DNA of 64,000 bases, from contig KV440964.1 of NCBI GenBank assembly GCA_001636495.1, forward strand, positions 1,008,666 through 1,072,665, given 5' to 3'. The first letter of the stretch is position 1, and the number at the start of each line of letters is the position of its first letter. The notes beneath the pieces are model-generated. The model searched no databases. It saw only the letters and a list, made by a program, of their open reading frames with translations, and had not been told where the DNA came from. This document shows positions 8,294 to 16,549 of this stretch, piece by piece. The translations under genes and the position numbers were made by a program. Source of the DNA: Sutcliffiella horikoshii. Its GTDB lineage: Bacteria; Bacillota; Bacilli; Bacillales; Bacillaceae_I.

Positions 8294-9067
8294 ATGATCG
8301 ATATTCATTGTCACATTCTTCCATCTTTGGATGATGGAGCCAGACATATGACCGAAAGCATGGAAATGGCCCGCGCTGCTTCAAATGAAGGTATAACAAC
8401 AATAGTCGCAACCCCTCACCATAATAATGGGCAATATTATAATACAAAAGAAGAGATTCTTGAAAAGGTGGCAGAACTAAACGATCGATTGGAGAAAGAA
8501 GGAATTGATATTACTATTCTACCTGGTCAGGAGACACGCATCTCAGGAGAACTATTGGAACAATATGAAAAAGACGAACTGTTGACCTTGAACGACGGGG
8601 ATAAATATTTATTTATTGAATTACCTTCCAGTCAAGTACCTCTATATACGGAAAAGATCATCTATGATATACAGATGAAAGGCCTCACTCCAATTATTGT
8701 CCATCCCGAACGAAATGCAGAATTGATTGAAAATCCGGAAAAACTCTATCAATTAGTTAAAAATGGTGCCTGTACACAGGTTACTGCTGCTAGTGTAGCT
8801 GGTAAATTTGGGAAGAAAATTAAAAAATTCTCTTTAGATTTAATTGATGCCAACCTCACTCATTTTGTTGCATCCGATGCTCATAATTTAAAGGGCAGAA
8901 ACTTCCTAATGGCAGAAGCCCTCCATGTAATTGAAAAAGAGTGCGGATCCGATGCAAAATATCTTCTAATGGAAAATGCGGAATTGCTAGTGGAAGGTTC
9001 CATGATTATGAAAGAAATTCCAGAGAGAATCAAAAAGAAAAAGAAACTTTTCGGTATATTAGGGTGA
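8294..9067 (+). CDS. PHP-type tyrosine phosphatase, YwqE/CpsB-like
   Basis: A 257-residue manganese-dependent protein-tyrosine phosphatase of the PHP family (CpsB, CapC, YwqE). The metal-binding motifs are seen in order: MIDIHCHILPSLDDGA at the N-terminus, ATPHH near 43, the Glu of LPGQETR near 80, VHPERN near 140 and ASDAHN near 195. These enzymes reverse tyrosine phosphorylation by BY-kinases that control polysaccharide export and UDP-glucose dehydrogenase activity. In B. subtilis ywqE follows the kinase pair ywqC-ywqD. Here no modulator or kinase gene lies beside it. GGAGG lies 7 bases before the ATG. A strong hairpin follows, so it is probably a single-gene transcript. Confidence 0.88.
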   Translation: MIDIHCHILPSLDDGARHMTESMEMARAASNEGITTIVATPHHNNGQYYNTKEEILEKVAELNDRLEKEGIDITILPGQETRISGELLEQYEKDELLTLNDGDKYLFIELPSSQVPLYTEKIIYDIQMKGLTPIIVHPERNAELIENPEKLYQLVKNGACTQVTAASVAGKFGKKIKKFSLDLIDANLTHFVASDAHNLKGRNFLMAEALHVIEKECGSDAKYLLMENAELLVEGSMIMKEIPERIKKKKKLFGILG

Positions 9068-9106
9068 AAAAAGAGGGACTCGTCCAAATACGAGTCCCTC
9101 TTTCTT
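9068..9106 (+). terminator. Terminator after PHP phosphatase
   Basis: A 12-bp stem AAGAGGGACTCG / CGAGTCCCTCTT with an 8-base loop, then TTCTT. Confidence 0.9.
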
Positions 9107-9182
9107 AATATATCTCATTTCAATTGCCAAAACTATTGAAAATTGTTTAAAAAGTAGTATATTTGGTATGAGGTGGTAATAG

Positions 9183-10001
9183 ATGAGAGCAATATCGATG
9201 CTAGTTGTATTGTTTTGTATCGGTGCATTAGTATATGGGAATTTTCATTGGAATGATAAATTGGGATCTGCGGTGAATCAAGAGGCGGCTAATATCCTCA
9301 CAAATCGTTCTGAAACTGCTACAGAGGTAACGGAGAACAAGGAAAATTCGACTAAAGGAAGTTTCGCAGAACTCCCATTAGAAATGTCTGAATTCTTAAC
9401 GGAAAAACATAATAATGGAGAAGTAGTAGAGCTTGTAATCATCGGCTCTGATGTAAATAAGTTGGCCGACAAGAAGTGGACCAAGCTCTTTAAAGAAGAA
9501 CTGCAAACTACATATAATGAATTGTTTAACATAACAGTAAATGCAATACCTGGTGAAGTGACTACAGCTGATGTGGTGAATGAAGGTCTGCATTTGGAAA
9601 ATTTAAATTCAGTGCCTGACATTGTCATATTGGAGCCATTTCTACTGGACAGCAACGGGTTAATCATGATAGAACATTCCCTTGAGAACATTTCCATTAT
9701 GATTGAAGATTTAAAAGAGATGAATTCGGATCTCTTCCTTATTCTACAACCAGGACAACCTCTTCGAAATGCAACCTATTATCCAAAGGATGTAGAGGAA
9801 CTGAGAACGTGGTCTGTAGAGCACGGCTACACATACATTAACCATTGGGAAAGCTGGCCTACAAATGCAGAAGAACTTTCTGAGTATATCGAGACTGAAG
9901 ACATAATCCCGAATGATAAAGGCCATGAAGTTTGGGCGGAACATTTAATCAAATATTTTACAGGTGAAAATAACAAAGGAAACGTTGATAGTCAAGATTA
10001 A
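9183..10001 (+). CDS. Secreted SGNH/GDSL hydrolase-like protein
   Basis: A 272-residue protein with an N-terminal hydrophobic segment (residues 4-19) that acts as anchor or signal. A Ser/Thr/Glu-rich linker follows, then an alpha/beta domain with SGNH features. Block I reads VIIGSD with the candidate nucleophile Ser. A long strand-helix core contains PDIVILEPFLLDSNG. A C-terminal DKGHEVWAEHL supplies the DxxH Asp/His pair. SGNH enzymes are esterases or O-acyl transferases and often modify polysaccharides; the substrate here is unknown. A paralogue starting at 18316 shares the plan. The ATG follows AGGTGGTAATAG. Confidence 0.7.
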   Translation: MRAISMLVVLFCIGALVYGNFHWNDKLGSAVNQEAANILTNRSETATEVTENKENSTKGSFAELPLEMSEFLTEKHNNGEVVELVIIGSDVNKLADKKWTKLFKEELQTTYNELFNITVNAIPGEVTTADVVNEGLHLENLNSVPDIVILEPFLLDSNGLIMIEHSLENISIMIEDLKEMNSDLFLILQPGQPLRNATYYPKDVEELRTWSVEHGYTYINHWESWPTNAEELSEYIETEDIIPNDKGHEVWAEHLIKYFTGENNKGNVDSQD

Positions 10002-10039
10002 AAAAGGACCGAAAAGTAGCCTCTTATACAGGATTTGTA

Positions 10040-10083
10040 AAAAAAGCGTTCATTTCCATAACACGGAAAATGAACGCTTTTTA
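10040..10083 (+). terminator. Terminator after SGNH-like gene
   Basis: AAAAAGCGTTCATTTCC pairs with GGAAAATGAACGCTTTTT around a short loop. Confidence 0.85.
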
Positions 10084-10137
10084 AATATGTATTAGCTCAG
10101 TCAAGAGACTCCTTAACTGATAAAGGGTGTGTTAAAT

Positions 10138-10174
10138 GAAAAAACAGGTGTACCACAAAATGGTAGACCTGTTT
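10138..10174 (-). terminator. Terminator of the first LCP gene
   Basis: On the minus strand AAACAGGT and TACCA pair with TGGTA and CCTGTTT, followed by a T-run, just past the stop codon. Confidence 0.8.
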
Positions 10175-10177
10175 CTG

Positions 10178-11104
10178 TTAGTTATTACTCGCAACCTCAG
10201 AATCTAGCTCTAAATGCTCCTTAAGCTGGTTGGAGATAGCCAAGCGGTCTTCTTCGGCAACCATCAAATAATAGATGTTATTAATTCTTGTACCAGAGCC
10301 AGTCAGCTGATGCTGGGAAAGCTTATGACGTGCGTCTTTGTAGTTTGATTGGATATCGACCATATCGTTGAAAGTAAGGTTGGTGCGGACATTATTCCCC
10401 AATACATCGAGGATGTCATCAAACTTCGTAACCGAAGAGATGGATGCTCCTTTGTTGATGACACCTTGAATGATGTCACGCTGTCTTTGCTGACGGCCAA
10501 AGTCACTGTCAACCGAACGCATACGGGAAAAGCTCAGGGCTTCCTCACCATTCAATTCAATTTGACCTAAAGGAAAATGATGTCCGCTCTGACTGAATTC
10601 CAGTTTGTTGTTAACTGTCACTCCGCCAACTGCATTCACAATATCTTTAAAACTCTCCATGTTTACCTGAACAAAATAATCGATCGGAATATCCAAGAAA
10701 TTCTCAACTGTGGCAATGGACATTTCCGGTCCGCCAAATGCATAGGCATGGTTAATCTTGTCGTCGAATCCTTTTCCAATGATTTCTGTTCTAGTATCAC
10801 GCGGGATACTGACCATGTTCATCGATTTATCATTAGGATTGACTGTCAAAACGATCATGGAGTCCGAACGCCCTTTGTCCCCGGGTCTTTCGTCTACGCC
10901 CAGGATTAAGAAGGCTAAAGGATCCTTTTGACTGAAGTCCACTTGGGTCGTCCTTTTTTCGGAATTGGATCTTTCCAGTGGAGTATGCATGGAAGTTGCG
11001 GCATTTTCCAGAGATTTATAAACACTAAAAGCAAAGATTCCGACACCGATTGTAGCAATACCTAAAACACTAACTAATATAATGAACCATTTTTTCTTGA
11101 ACAT
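10178..11104 (-). CDS. LytR-CpsA-Psr (LCP) family wall-polymer transferase
   Basis: A 308-residue membrane-anchored LCP protein. One transmembrane helix (residues 5-27) precedes the extracytoplasmic LCP domain. The conserved segments are visible: LAFLILGVDERP, GRSDSMIVLTVNP, VSIPRDTR and KINHAYAFGG, followed by the Arg-rich FSRMRSVDSDFGRQQRQR. LCP enzymes move undecaprenyl-pyrophosphate-linked wall polymers (teichoic or teichuronic acid, capsule) onto peptidoglycan. A second LCP gene lies at the other end of the polysaccharide region. The gene stands alone between its own promoter and terminator. It resembles B. subtilis TagT/TagU/TagV but I cannot say which. Confidence 0.88.
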   Translation of the reverse strand: MFKKKWFIILVSVLGIATIGVGIFAFSVYKSLENAATSMHTPLERSNSEKRTTQVDFSQKDPLAFLILGVDERPGDKGRSDSMIVLTVNPNDKSMNMVSIPRDTRTEIIGKGFDDKINHAYAFGGPEMSIATVENFLDIPIDYFVQVNMESFKDIVNAVGGVTVNNKLEFSQSGHHFPLGQIELNGEEALSFSRMRSVDSDFGRQQRQRDIIQGVINKGASISSVTKFDDILDVLGNNVRTNLTFNDMVDIQSNYKDARHKLSQHQLTGSGTRINNIYYLMVAEEDRLAISNQLKEHLELDSEVASNN

Positions 11105-11138
11105 TCAGCACTCTTCCTTTTTTGATATTCTTCTTTTG

Positions 11139-11167
11139 ATTATATGGGTAATTGGTCAGTTATACAA
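11139..11167 (-). promoter_or_regulatory. Sigma-A-type promoter for the first LCP gene
   Basis: On the minus strand TTGTAT and a perfect TATAAT are separated by exactly 17 bases. The -10 lies 35 bases upstream of the LCP start codon. Confidence 0.65.
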
Positions 11168-11322
11168 TATGAGAAAAGTCAATAACTTCTTGAATTTGTA
11201 ACTTTTTGTAGATTTGATGAACATTCATTCCAATTATAAGCCAAAATCATCCATTTTTCTTGCGGGGAAATGTGATGTAAGTTAGCCCTTTATTACTTTC
11301 CCGTTACAAACATGGCTCAAAG

Positions 11323-11351
11323 TGGATTTTCCTAAAAGATGTACTTATAAT
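11323..11351 (+). promoter_or_regulatory. Candidate promoter for nucleotide-sugar dehydrogenase
   Basis: TGGATT and TATAAT are 17 bases apart. The -10 is perfect and the -35 is weak. It would leave a leader of about 120 bases before the dehydrogenase start. Apart from the divergent LCP promoter, nothing else is evident in this gap. Confidence 0.4.
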
Positions 11352-11478
11352 AGGGGATTAGAGTGAAACTTGTTTTTTTGCATCTTTTTCTATATATTTT
11401 AAATCAAACTTTCCTTTATATATAGAACCATGTTTTATTTAGTCGATGAAGCCATTCATCCAAGGAGGATATGACAGA

Positions 11479-12759
11479 ATGAACAAGAAGATAGCACTAG
11501 TCGGATTAGGTTACGTAGGATTACCAGTAGCTGTAGAGTTCGGCAAAAGCCATAGAATTATCGGATTTGATATAAATGAGCATAGAATCAATACCTTAAA
11601 GCAGGGAACAGATTACACAAATGAAGTATCTGCAGAAGATCTCGCTAAAGCCGATATCGATTTTACAATGGACCCTTCGGCACTAAAAGAGGCGGATTTC
11701 ATCATTGTTGCGGTACCGACCCCTATCAACCAAAATAATCAGCCTGACTTGACTCCACTTGTGAAGGCATCAGAAACAGTGGGAAGCAACTTGTCAAAAG
11801 GTACCATTGTGGTATATGAATCCACGGTTTATCCTGGTGCGACAGAAGAAGTTTGCTTGCCGATCTTGGAAGAGCGTTCTGGTTTAAAAGGTGGAGAAGA
11901 TTTCTTTATCGGCTATTCTCCTGAACGGATCAACCCAGGAGATAAAGAACGTACCTTCAGAACCATCACAAAGGTTGTATCAGGCCAGAACGAAGAAATT
12001 TTAGAAGAAGTGGCGGCGGTGTACAATTCAGTTGTGGAAGCTGGTGTTTACCGAGCAAGCTCCATCAAGGTAGCAGAAGCGGCAAAAGTCATTGAAAACA
12101 CACAGCGTGATGTTAACATCGCATTAATGAATGAGTTGGCATTGATCTTTGACCGTCTTGATATCGACACAGAAGAGGTGTTGAAGGCTGCAGGAACAAA
12201 GTGGAACTTCCTACCGTTCTCCCCTGGTTTAGTCGGCGGACATTGCATTGGCGTGGATCCATACTACTTGACATCCAAGGCCGAAAGCGTCGGCTATCAT
12301 CCGGAAGTTATCCTTTCCGGCCGTCGCATCAACGGCAATATGGGGAAATTCATTGCAACTTCCCTTATTAAACAAATGATTCACCAAAAGATGACCATCC
12401 AAGGCGCTAAGGTTACCATCTTAGGGTTAACGTTTAAGGAAAATGTGCCTGACTTGCGTAACTCCAGAGTTATCGATGTGATCGATGAACTGAAGGAATT
12501 CGGCATTGAAGTCCAGGTAACGGACGCACTTTCTGAAAAGGAAGATGCATACAAAGAGTACGGCATCGAGCTTATCGATTATGAAAAACTTGAGCCGGCA
12601 GACGCTGTGATTTTTGCCGTACCACACACCGCATACGTTGAAAAAGGTTGGAACCAATTCGGAACGCTCCTTAAAGACGGAAGCGGAGTAGTCGTAGACA
12701 TTAAAAGCAAATTGCCAAAAGAGGAATGCCCTAAGGGAATCACTCTTTGGAGATTATAA
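11479..12759 (+). CDS. Nucleotide-sugar (UDP-HexNAc-type) dehydrogenase
   Basis: A 426-residue UDP-sugar 6-dehydrogenase of the TviB/WbpO/CapL type, which oxidises UDP-N-acetylhexosamines to uronic acids. The NAD-binding Rossmann motif GLGYVGLP is at residues 9-16. VPTPIN lies near 80, and the catalytic Cys sits in GGHCIGVDPYYL near 253-264. The C-terminal nucleotide-binding domain starts at VTILGLTFKENVPDLRNS. The motifs separate it from the UDP-glucose dehydrogenase at 52684, which has GGSCFPKD. The exact sugar (GlcNAc, GalNAc or ManNAc) cannot be told from sequence. AAGGAGG lies 10 bases before the chosen ATG and after the upstream in-frame ATG at 11446, which rules the latter out. Confidence 0.87.
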   Translation: MNKKIALVGLGYVGLPVAVEFGKSHRIIGFDINEHRINTLKQGTDYTNEVSAEDLAKADIDFTMDPSALKEADFIIVAVPTPINQNNQPDLTPLVKASETVGSNLSKGTIVVYESTVYPGATEEVCLPILEERSGLKGGEDFFIGYSPERINPGDKERTFRTITKVVSGQNEEILEEVAAVYNSVVEAGVYRASSIKVAEAAKVIENTQRDVNIALMNELALIFDRLDIDTEEVLKAAGTKWNFLPFSPGLVGGHCIGVDPYYLTSKAESVGYHPEVILSGRRINGNMGKFIATSLIKQMIHQKMTIQGAKVTILGLTFKENVPDLRNSRVIDVIDELKEFGIEVQVTDALSEKEDAYKEYGIELIDYEKLEPADAVIFAVPHTAYVEKGWNQFGTLLKDGSGVVVDIKSKLPKEECPKGITLWRL

Positions 12760-12776
12760 TAAAGCAAGCTTTAGAG

Positions 12777-12809
12777 CCCTGACTCCTTTATGTGGAGTTG
12801 GGGTTTTTC
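12777..12809 (+). terminator. Terminator after nucleotide-sugar dehydrogenase
   Basis: CCCTGACTCC pairs with GGAGTTGGGG across TTTATGT, then TTTTT. Confidence 0.75.
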
Positions 12810-12837
12810 TAAAGGCTCTTTTCGTAAACTTTGTTGA

Positions 12838-12960
12838 TTTCCGTTCCAGGCGCTTCGCTTGCCTGCGGGCGGTCCGTGAGCCTCCTCACTTCGTTGCGGG
12901 GTCTCACCTGTCCCTTCCTCCCGCGGGCGTCTGCGCGCCTTCCACTCCAATCAACAAGGT
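12838..12960 (-). repeat. Dispersed palindromic element, copy B
   Basis: Minus-oriented copy, starting GATTTCCGTTCCAGGCGC and ending CCAATCAACAAGG. It faces copy C about 80 bases away, giving an inverted pair that could fold into a very long hairpin. The same pair recurs at 26001-26322. Confidence 0.85.
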
Positions 12961-13040
12961 GACTTCATTCATCTAAAGGTTAACGAAAAGTCATTATATT
13001 AAGTGATCGGATAAAGCATTAACGTTTGTTCTTGTAATTT

Positions 13041-13178
13041 CTAGCTGTGGATTGGAGCAAATGGCGTAGACTCCAGCGGGGGAGTAGCGACAATCTTGAG
13101 ACCCCGCAGGCTTGCCGAGGAGGCTCAAGGTCGCCCCGCGGAAAGCGAAGCTATTTGCGGAAAGGAACAGCGGTGATT
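13041..13178 (+). repeat. Dispersed palindromic element, copy C
   Basis: Plus-oriented copy with core GACTCCAGCGGGGGAGTAGC, TTGAGACCCCGCAGG, GAGGAGGCTCAAGG and CCCCGCGGAAAGCGAAGC. The 12760-13369 gap holds copies B and C and two hairpin terminators. No gene is seen in it. Confidence 0.85.
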
Positions 13179-13208
13179 AACCAAACATCTAATGATATTC
13201 TGTTTTAA

Positions 13209-13241
13209 AAGCACCGGGCGGTTTCTGCCCGGTTTTTTTGG
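13209..13241 (+). terminator. Orphan terminator after copy C
   Basis: ACCGGGC pairs with GCCCGGT around GGTTTCT, then TTTTTT. No gene lies directly upstream. A near-identical hairpin follows the 28.4 kb repeat block, so it may travel with the element. Confidence 0.65.
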
Positions 13242-13369
13242 TGTGCAGGGGAATAGTTTACAAAAAATTTACACTGTATTAACATTATATTTACATGTAA
13301 AATTAAGAAGGACTGGGAAAATACAGGATGCAAACTGTGTTTTTTTGAAAAGGAGGGCAGACATCCATT

Positions 13370-14128
13370 ATGGCATTAGAAATTTTCAGCAGATATGAAT
13401 TGAAATACTTAATCCCATTTGACATGTACGTAAAATTGGTGGAAGAAATGAAACCTTATATGCGATATGACAAATTTGGTGATGAGGGGAAATACAATAT
13501 CATCAGTTTGTACTTTGATTCCCCCAATTATAAAATCTACTATGAAACTCGTAATAAGTTATACTTTCGCCAGAAATTGAGATTGAGAGTATACGACAAA
13601 GTGACCACACAAGACGATGCTTTTTTTGAAGTGAAACAAAAGTACAAAAATGTGGTAAATAAAAGAAGAACTAAAATTACCTTGCAGGATGCATACCGCT
13701 ATTTAAATCAGAGCGACTTTTCCCTTCCTCAAGATTTAAGCATTTCCAATCCCCAAACCATGAAAGAAGTGCATTCCTTTCGTTCACTTTATCAGCTCCA
13801 GCCGGAAGTGGTGGTCAGCTATGATCGCCAAGCGTTCCATGGTATTTATGATGAAGATTTACGGGTGACGTTTGATTACAATTTACTGTGCCGGTCTCAA
13901 GATTTGCGGATTGAAAATGGACCATTTGGAACAAACTTTGTGAATCCTGAACTTGTAATTATGGAAGTGAAGGTCACCCATAGCGTGCCTTTATGGCTGA
14001 CAAGGCTACTGAGTGACTATCGCTGTAAGAAACAAAGTGTTTCGAAATTTTGCACAAGCATCGATTTGATGGCCGAAGAAAGAAACGGGAGCGCATCATT
14101 GGCGAAACCCGCGGTCTATACTGGATAA
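13370..14128 (+). CDS. VTC-domain protein (polyphosphate polymerase fold)
   Basis: A 252-residue cytosolic protein of the VTC family, which has the triphosphate tunnel fold of the yeast Vtc4 polyphosphate polymerase. Tunnel-lining motifs are seen: SRYELKYLIP (residues 5-14), NIISLYFDSP, FRQKLRLRVYDK near 65-76, FFEVKQKYKNVVNKRRTKI near 83-101, VVSYDRQAF, VTFDYNL and the metal-binding Glu of VIMEVKV. The set looks complete, so catalytic activity is plausible. It is the first gene of a tight run with CotH, LRR and DUF4956 genes. AAAGGAGGG precedes the ATG with a rather long 12-base spacing. Which nucleotide it would use is unknown. Confidence 0.82.
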   Translation: MALEIFSRYELKYLIPFDMYVKLVEEMKPYMRYDKFGDEGKYNIISLYFDSPNYKIYYETRNKLYFRQKLRLRVYDKVTTQDDAFFEVKQKYKNVVNKRRTKITLQDAYRYLNQSDFSLPQDLSISNPQTMKEVHSFRSLYQLQPEVVVSYDRQAFHGIYDEDLRVTFDYNLLCRSQDLRIENGPFGTNFVNPELVIMEVKVTHSVPLWLTRLLSDYRCKKQSVSKFCTSIDLMAEERNGSASLAKPAVYTG

Positions 14129-14140
14129 GGGGCTATACAC

Positions 14141-15907
14141 ATGAATAAATGGTTTACACTCATTCTTTTAATTTTTAGTTTTCTTGCCTTGTTCGGTCTG
14201 GCATTTTTCCTGGCAGCCTCAACAGATTCTACCGCTCCAGGTGAGGAAAAGGGGGAAGAGGTGGAGGTTCCTGAAAGCACACCTGAACCTAGCGATGAGA
14301 TTGGTAATTTGTATGTCAGTGTGAACGAAGCAGAACTGGAATACCTTTATAATAGGGACCTTTCAGATGATCAACGAGTAGACGGCACAGTTGCAGTGGA
14401 TGAAGTATCCAAAGGACATGCTGCTGAACTTAGATTCAGAGGGAATTCTTCAAGAGGTCTCCCTAAAAAATCCTTGAGCCTTCGCTTTGATTCCCCGAAA
14501 GACTTTATTTTTGGGGCGACCCACATGAATCTTAATGCCATGTACACGGACCCGACAATGATGAGAGAGAGAATCTCCTTTGATATGTTTCATGAATTGG
14601 GGCTCCCGGCTCCTAGGACAAAATATTTCAATGTTTATGTAAATGGTGTTTTTGAGGGATTATACCTTCATATAGAACGGATAGACGAATATATGCTGGC
14701 ACAGCTGGGATTAAGTCCACGAGGGACTTTGGTCAGAGACGAGTTCAGACATAATCAGCAGTTGGAAAATGTGGAGTCCTCCTCTATTTTTAGCTTTGAT
14801 ATTCAAACGGTCGAAAATAAGCAGGAGTTTCTAGAGAAGACCACCAATTACCGCAATAACCCTGACTGGGAAGCATTTTCTGAGTTGTTGGATTGGGTGT
14901 ATCAAACAGAGGCTGGACCGGAGTTTGCTGATGGAATTACAGAACGTGTGGATATGAAAAACTTTATCGACTGGCTGGTCATTCATTTTCTGGTTGCAGA
15001 TGTAGACGCTTTTTCTGATGACTATTGGATGTACCTAGATCCACAAGCAGAAGAAGCAAAATGGAGTCTGATACCTTGGGATAAAGATCTATCCTTTGGT
15101 TCCCATTATCGTCAAGGGGCCGGAACAGGAAATCATTACTTTGCCTATGAGTCTCCTATTCAATCAAGATTCGGCAATCAACTATTAGGAAAGTTCTTAG
15201 CCACACCTGAACTACGTACACAGTTAAATGAACGAATGCACTATTTGATGACAGATATTTTCACCCCTTCCTATTATGAAAACAAAATAACCGAACTGTC
15301 TCAGATCCTGGAATCCAACGGCGAGCATACAGCAGAGGAAAAGTTTGTTCTTCACCGTAAAAACAATATGGGAGAAGCGGAATTTGAAGACTATTACAAA
15401 GAAAACATTCTCGACTTTGTAGAACTTCGCTATCAATATATAACACAGTACCTAGAGGGCTTCGGACCGGAAGTAGACGCGGCTACACTGGATGTCAGCG
15501 ATGCGCAATCAGGGGATGTACTCCATTTACGAGACCAGCGGGGATGGGTGATCGGAAAAATAGAAGTGGAAGATAATCGGAATGCCCAGACAGTCCGTAT
15601 TGCAATCAGCCAATCCGACGCATCTCCCGATATAGACCGCATTTGGACAATCGAGACAAGCGGTGGGGAGCTACAGGGTAACCTTACGCTCTACTACAGA
15701 AATGATACCGGTTGGATCGGAAAAGAAAACTGGTATAAGGAAGATACGCCAACAGGCGAGCAATGGGATTTACAGCTAGCACAAGTAAAGGGGACTGCTG
15801 AAATAGATACAATAGCATCCTATGTAAATCCATTCTCCAATAAAGTTACAAGTGAAAATCCTATAGAACTAACAGAGAAACAGGAATTTATCCTAATAAA
15901 ACCATAG
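14141..15907 (+). CDS. Membrane-anchored CotH-family protein kinase
   Basis: A 588-residue protein of the CotH kinase family, atypical secreted kinases that phosphorylate spore-coat and surface proteins. An N-terminal transmembrane helix (residues 5-25) and a Glu/Pro linker place the enzyme outside the membrane. Family motifs are LRFRGNSSRGLPKKSLSL near 100, NLNAMYTDPTMMRERIS near 125, VNGVFEGLYLHIERIDEY near 165 and LIPWDKDLSFG near 310. After residue 440 there is a beta-rich C-terminal domain that I do not recognise. It starts 12 bases after the VTC gene. B. subtilis CotH acts in the spore coat, but this copy has a membrane anchor and sits in an envelope operon, so a vegetative surface role is also possible. 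Confidence 0.82.
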   Translation: MNKWFTLILLIFSFLALFGLAFFLAASTDSTAPGEEKGEEVEVPESTPEPSDEIGNLYVSVNEAELEYLYNRDLSDDQRVDGTVAVDEVSKGHAAELRFRGNSSRGLPKKSLSLRFDSPKDFIFGATHMNLNAMYTDPTMMRERISFDMFHELGLPAPRTKYFNVYVNGVFEGLYLHIERIDEYMLAQLGLSPRGTLVRDEFRHNQQLENVESSSIFSFDIQTVENKQEFLEKTTNYRNNPDWEAFSELLDWVYQTEAGPEFADGITERVDMKNFIDWLVIHFLVADVDAFSDDYWMYLDPQAEEAKWSLIPWDKDLSFGSHYRQGAGTGNHYFAYESPIQSRFGNQLLGKFLATPELRTQLNERMHYLMTDIFTPSYYENKITELSQILESNGEHTAEEKFVLHRKNNMGEAEFEDYYKENILDFVELRYQYITQYLEGFGPEVDAATLDVSDAQSGDVLHLRDQRGWVIGKIEVEDNRNAQTVRIAISQSDASPDIDRIWTIETSGGELQGNLTLYYRNDTGWIGKENWYKEDTPTGEQWDLQLAQVKGTAEIDTIASYVNPFSNKVTSENPIELTEKQEFILIKP

Positions 15908-15926
15908 CAAGGAGGGGAGCCAACTT

Positions 15927-16523
15927 ATGCAGAAAAAGCTTACGCTCATCATTCTTTTAACACTCCCTCTATTAATCCTTTGGGGCTTTGTGTTCCAGCT
16001 CTCTCCAAAAGGAATATATTTTGCAGATAAAAGAGTGGAAGAGGCGGTGCGTGCTGTCATCCAAGAGGATGGCCTCATCACCCAGGACCAATTGAAAACA
16101 ATAGAAGAACTAGTTATCCGGGACGCAGGGGTCGAGAGCCTGGAAGGATTGCATTTCCTCACCGAGTTGAAAACATTGGATCTGCGTGATAACGAGATTT
16201 CGGACCTCACCCCTTTAGAGGAGTTGACCAAAATAGCAGACCTGAATTTGAGAGGAAACCAAATAACCGATATTTCGGTCTTAGCTAACTTTGAGGATCT
16301 ACGGGTTCTCAACATTCGCAACAACATGATTGAAGATATATCTCCACTTTCAAAAGCGGTGTACTTGGAGGATGTCAATCTTAGATTTAATCGGATTACG
16401 AACATTGAAGCATTGCATGATCACGAATACTTAACTACCCGCCTTTACTTAGAAGGCAATCCGATAACCGATTACAGCCCAATTGACCATTATTACCCTT
16501 CCATTGAAGACAAAGACTTTTAA
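15927..16523 (+). CDS. Leucine-rich repeat surface protein
   Basis: A 198-residue protein with an N-terminal hydrophobic anchor (residues 5-24). About five 22-residue leucine-rich repeats of the internalin type follow, from residue 70 to 185, with the pattern LxxLxxLDLRDNxISDLTPL, then LNLRGNQITDISVL and LNIRNNMIEDISPL. Such repeats form curved binding surfaces for other proteins. No catalytic domain is present. AGGAGGGG precedes the ATG. It is the third gene of the VTC-CotH operon and could serve as substrate or partner for the kinase; that is inference. Confidence 0.8.
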   Translation: MQKKLTLIILLTLPLLILWGFVFQLSPKGIYFADKRVEEAVRAVIQEDGLITQDQLKTIEELVIRDAGVESLEGLHFLTELKTLDLRDNEISDLTPLEELTKIADLNLRGNQITDISVLANFEDLRVLNIRNNMIEDISPLSKAVYLEDVNLRFNRITNIEALHDHEYLTTRLYLEGNPITDYSPIDHYYPSIEDKDF

Positions 16524-16549
16524 TAGGAAGAAAAAGAAAGGTGACAAGC

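Noticed and set aside
12838-13178. Insertion sequence made of copies B and C as terminal inverted repeats
   Set aside because: Only about 80 bases lie between the copies and no transposase is encoded; better described as a dispersed palindromic element.
13192-13398. Short plus-strand frame before the VTC gene
   Set aside because: It runs through an orphan terminator and overlaps the VTC start; no ribosome site.
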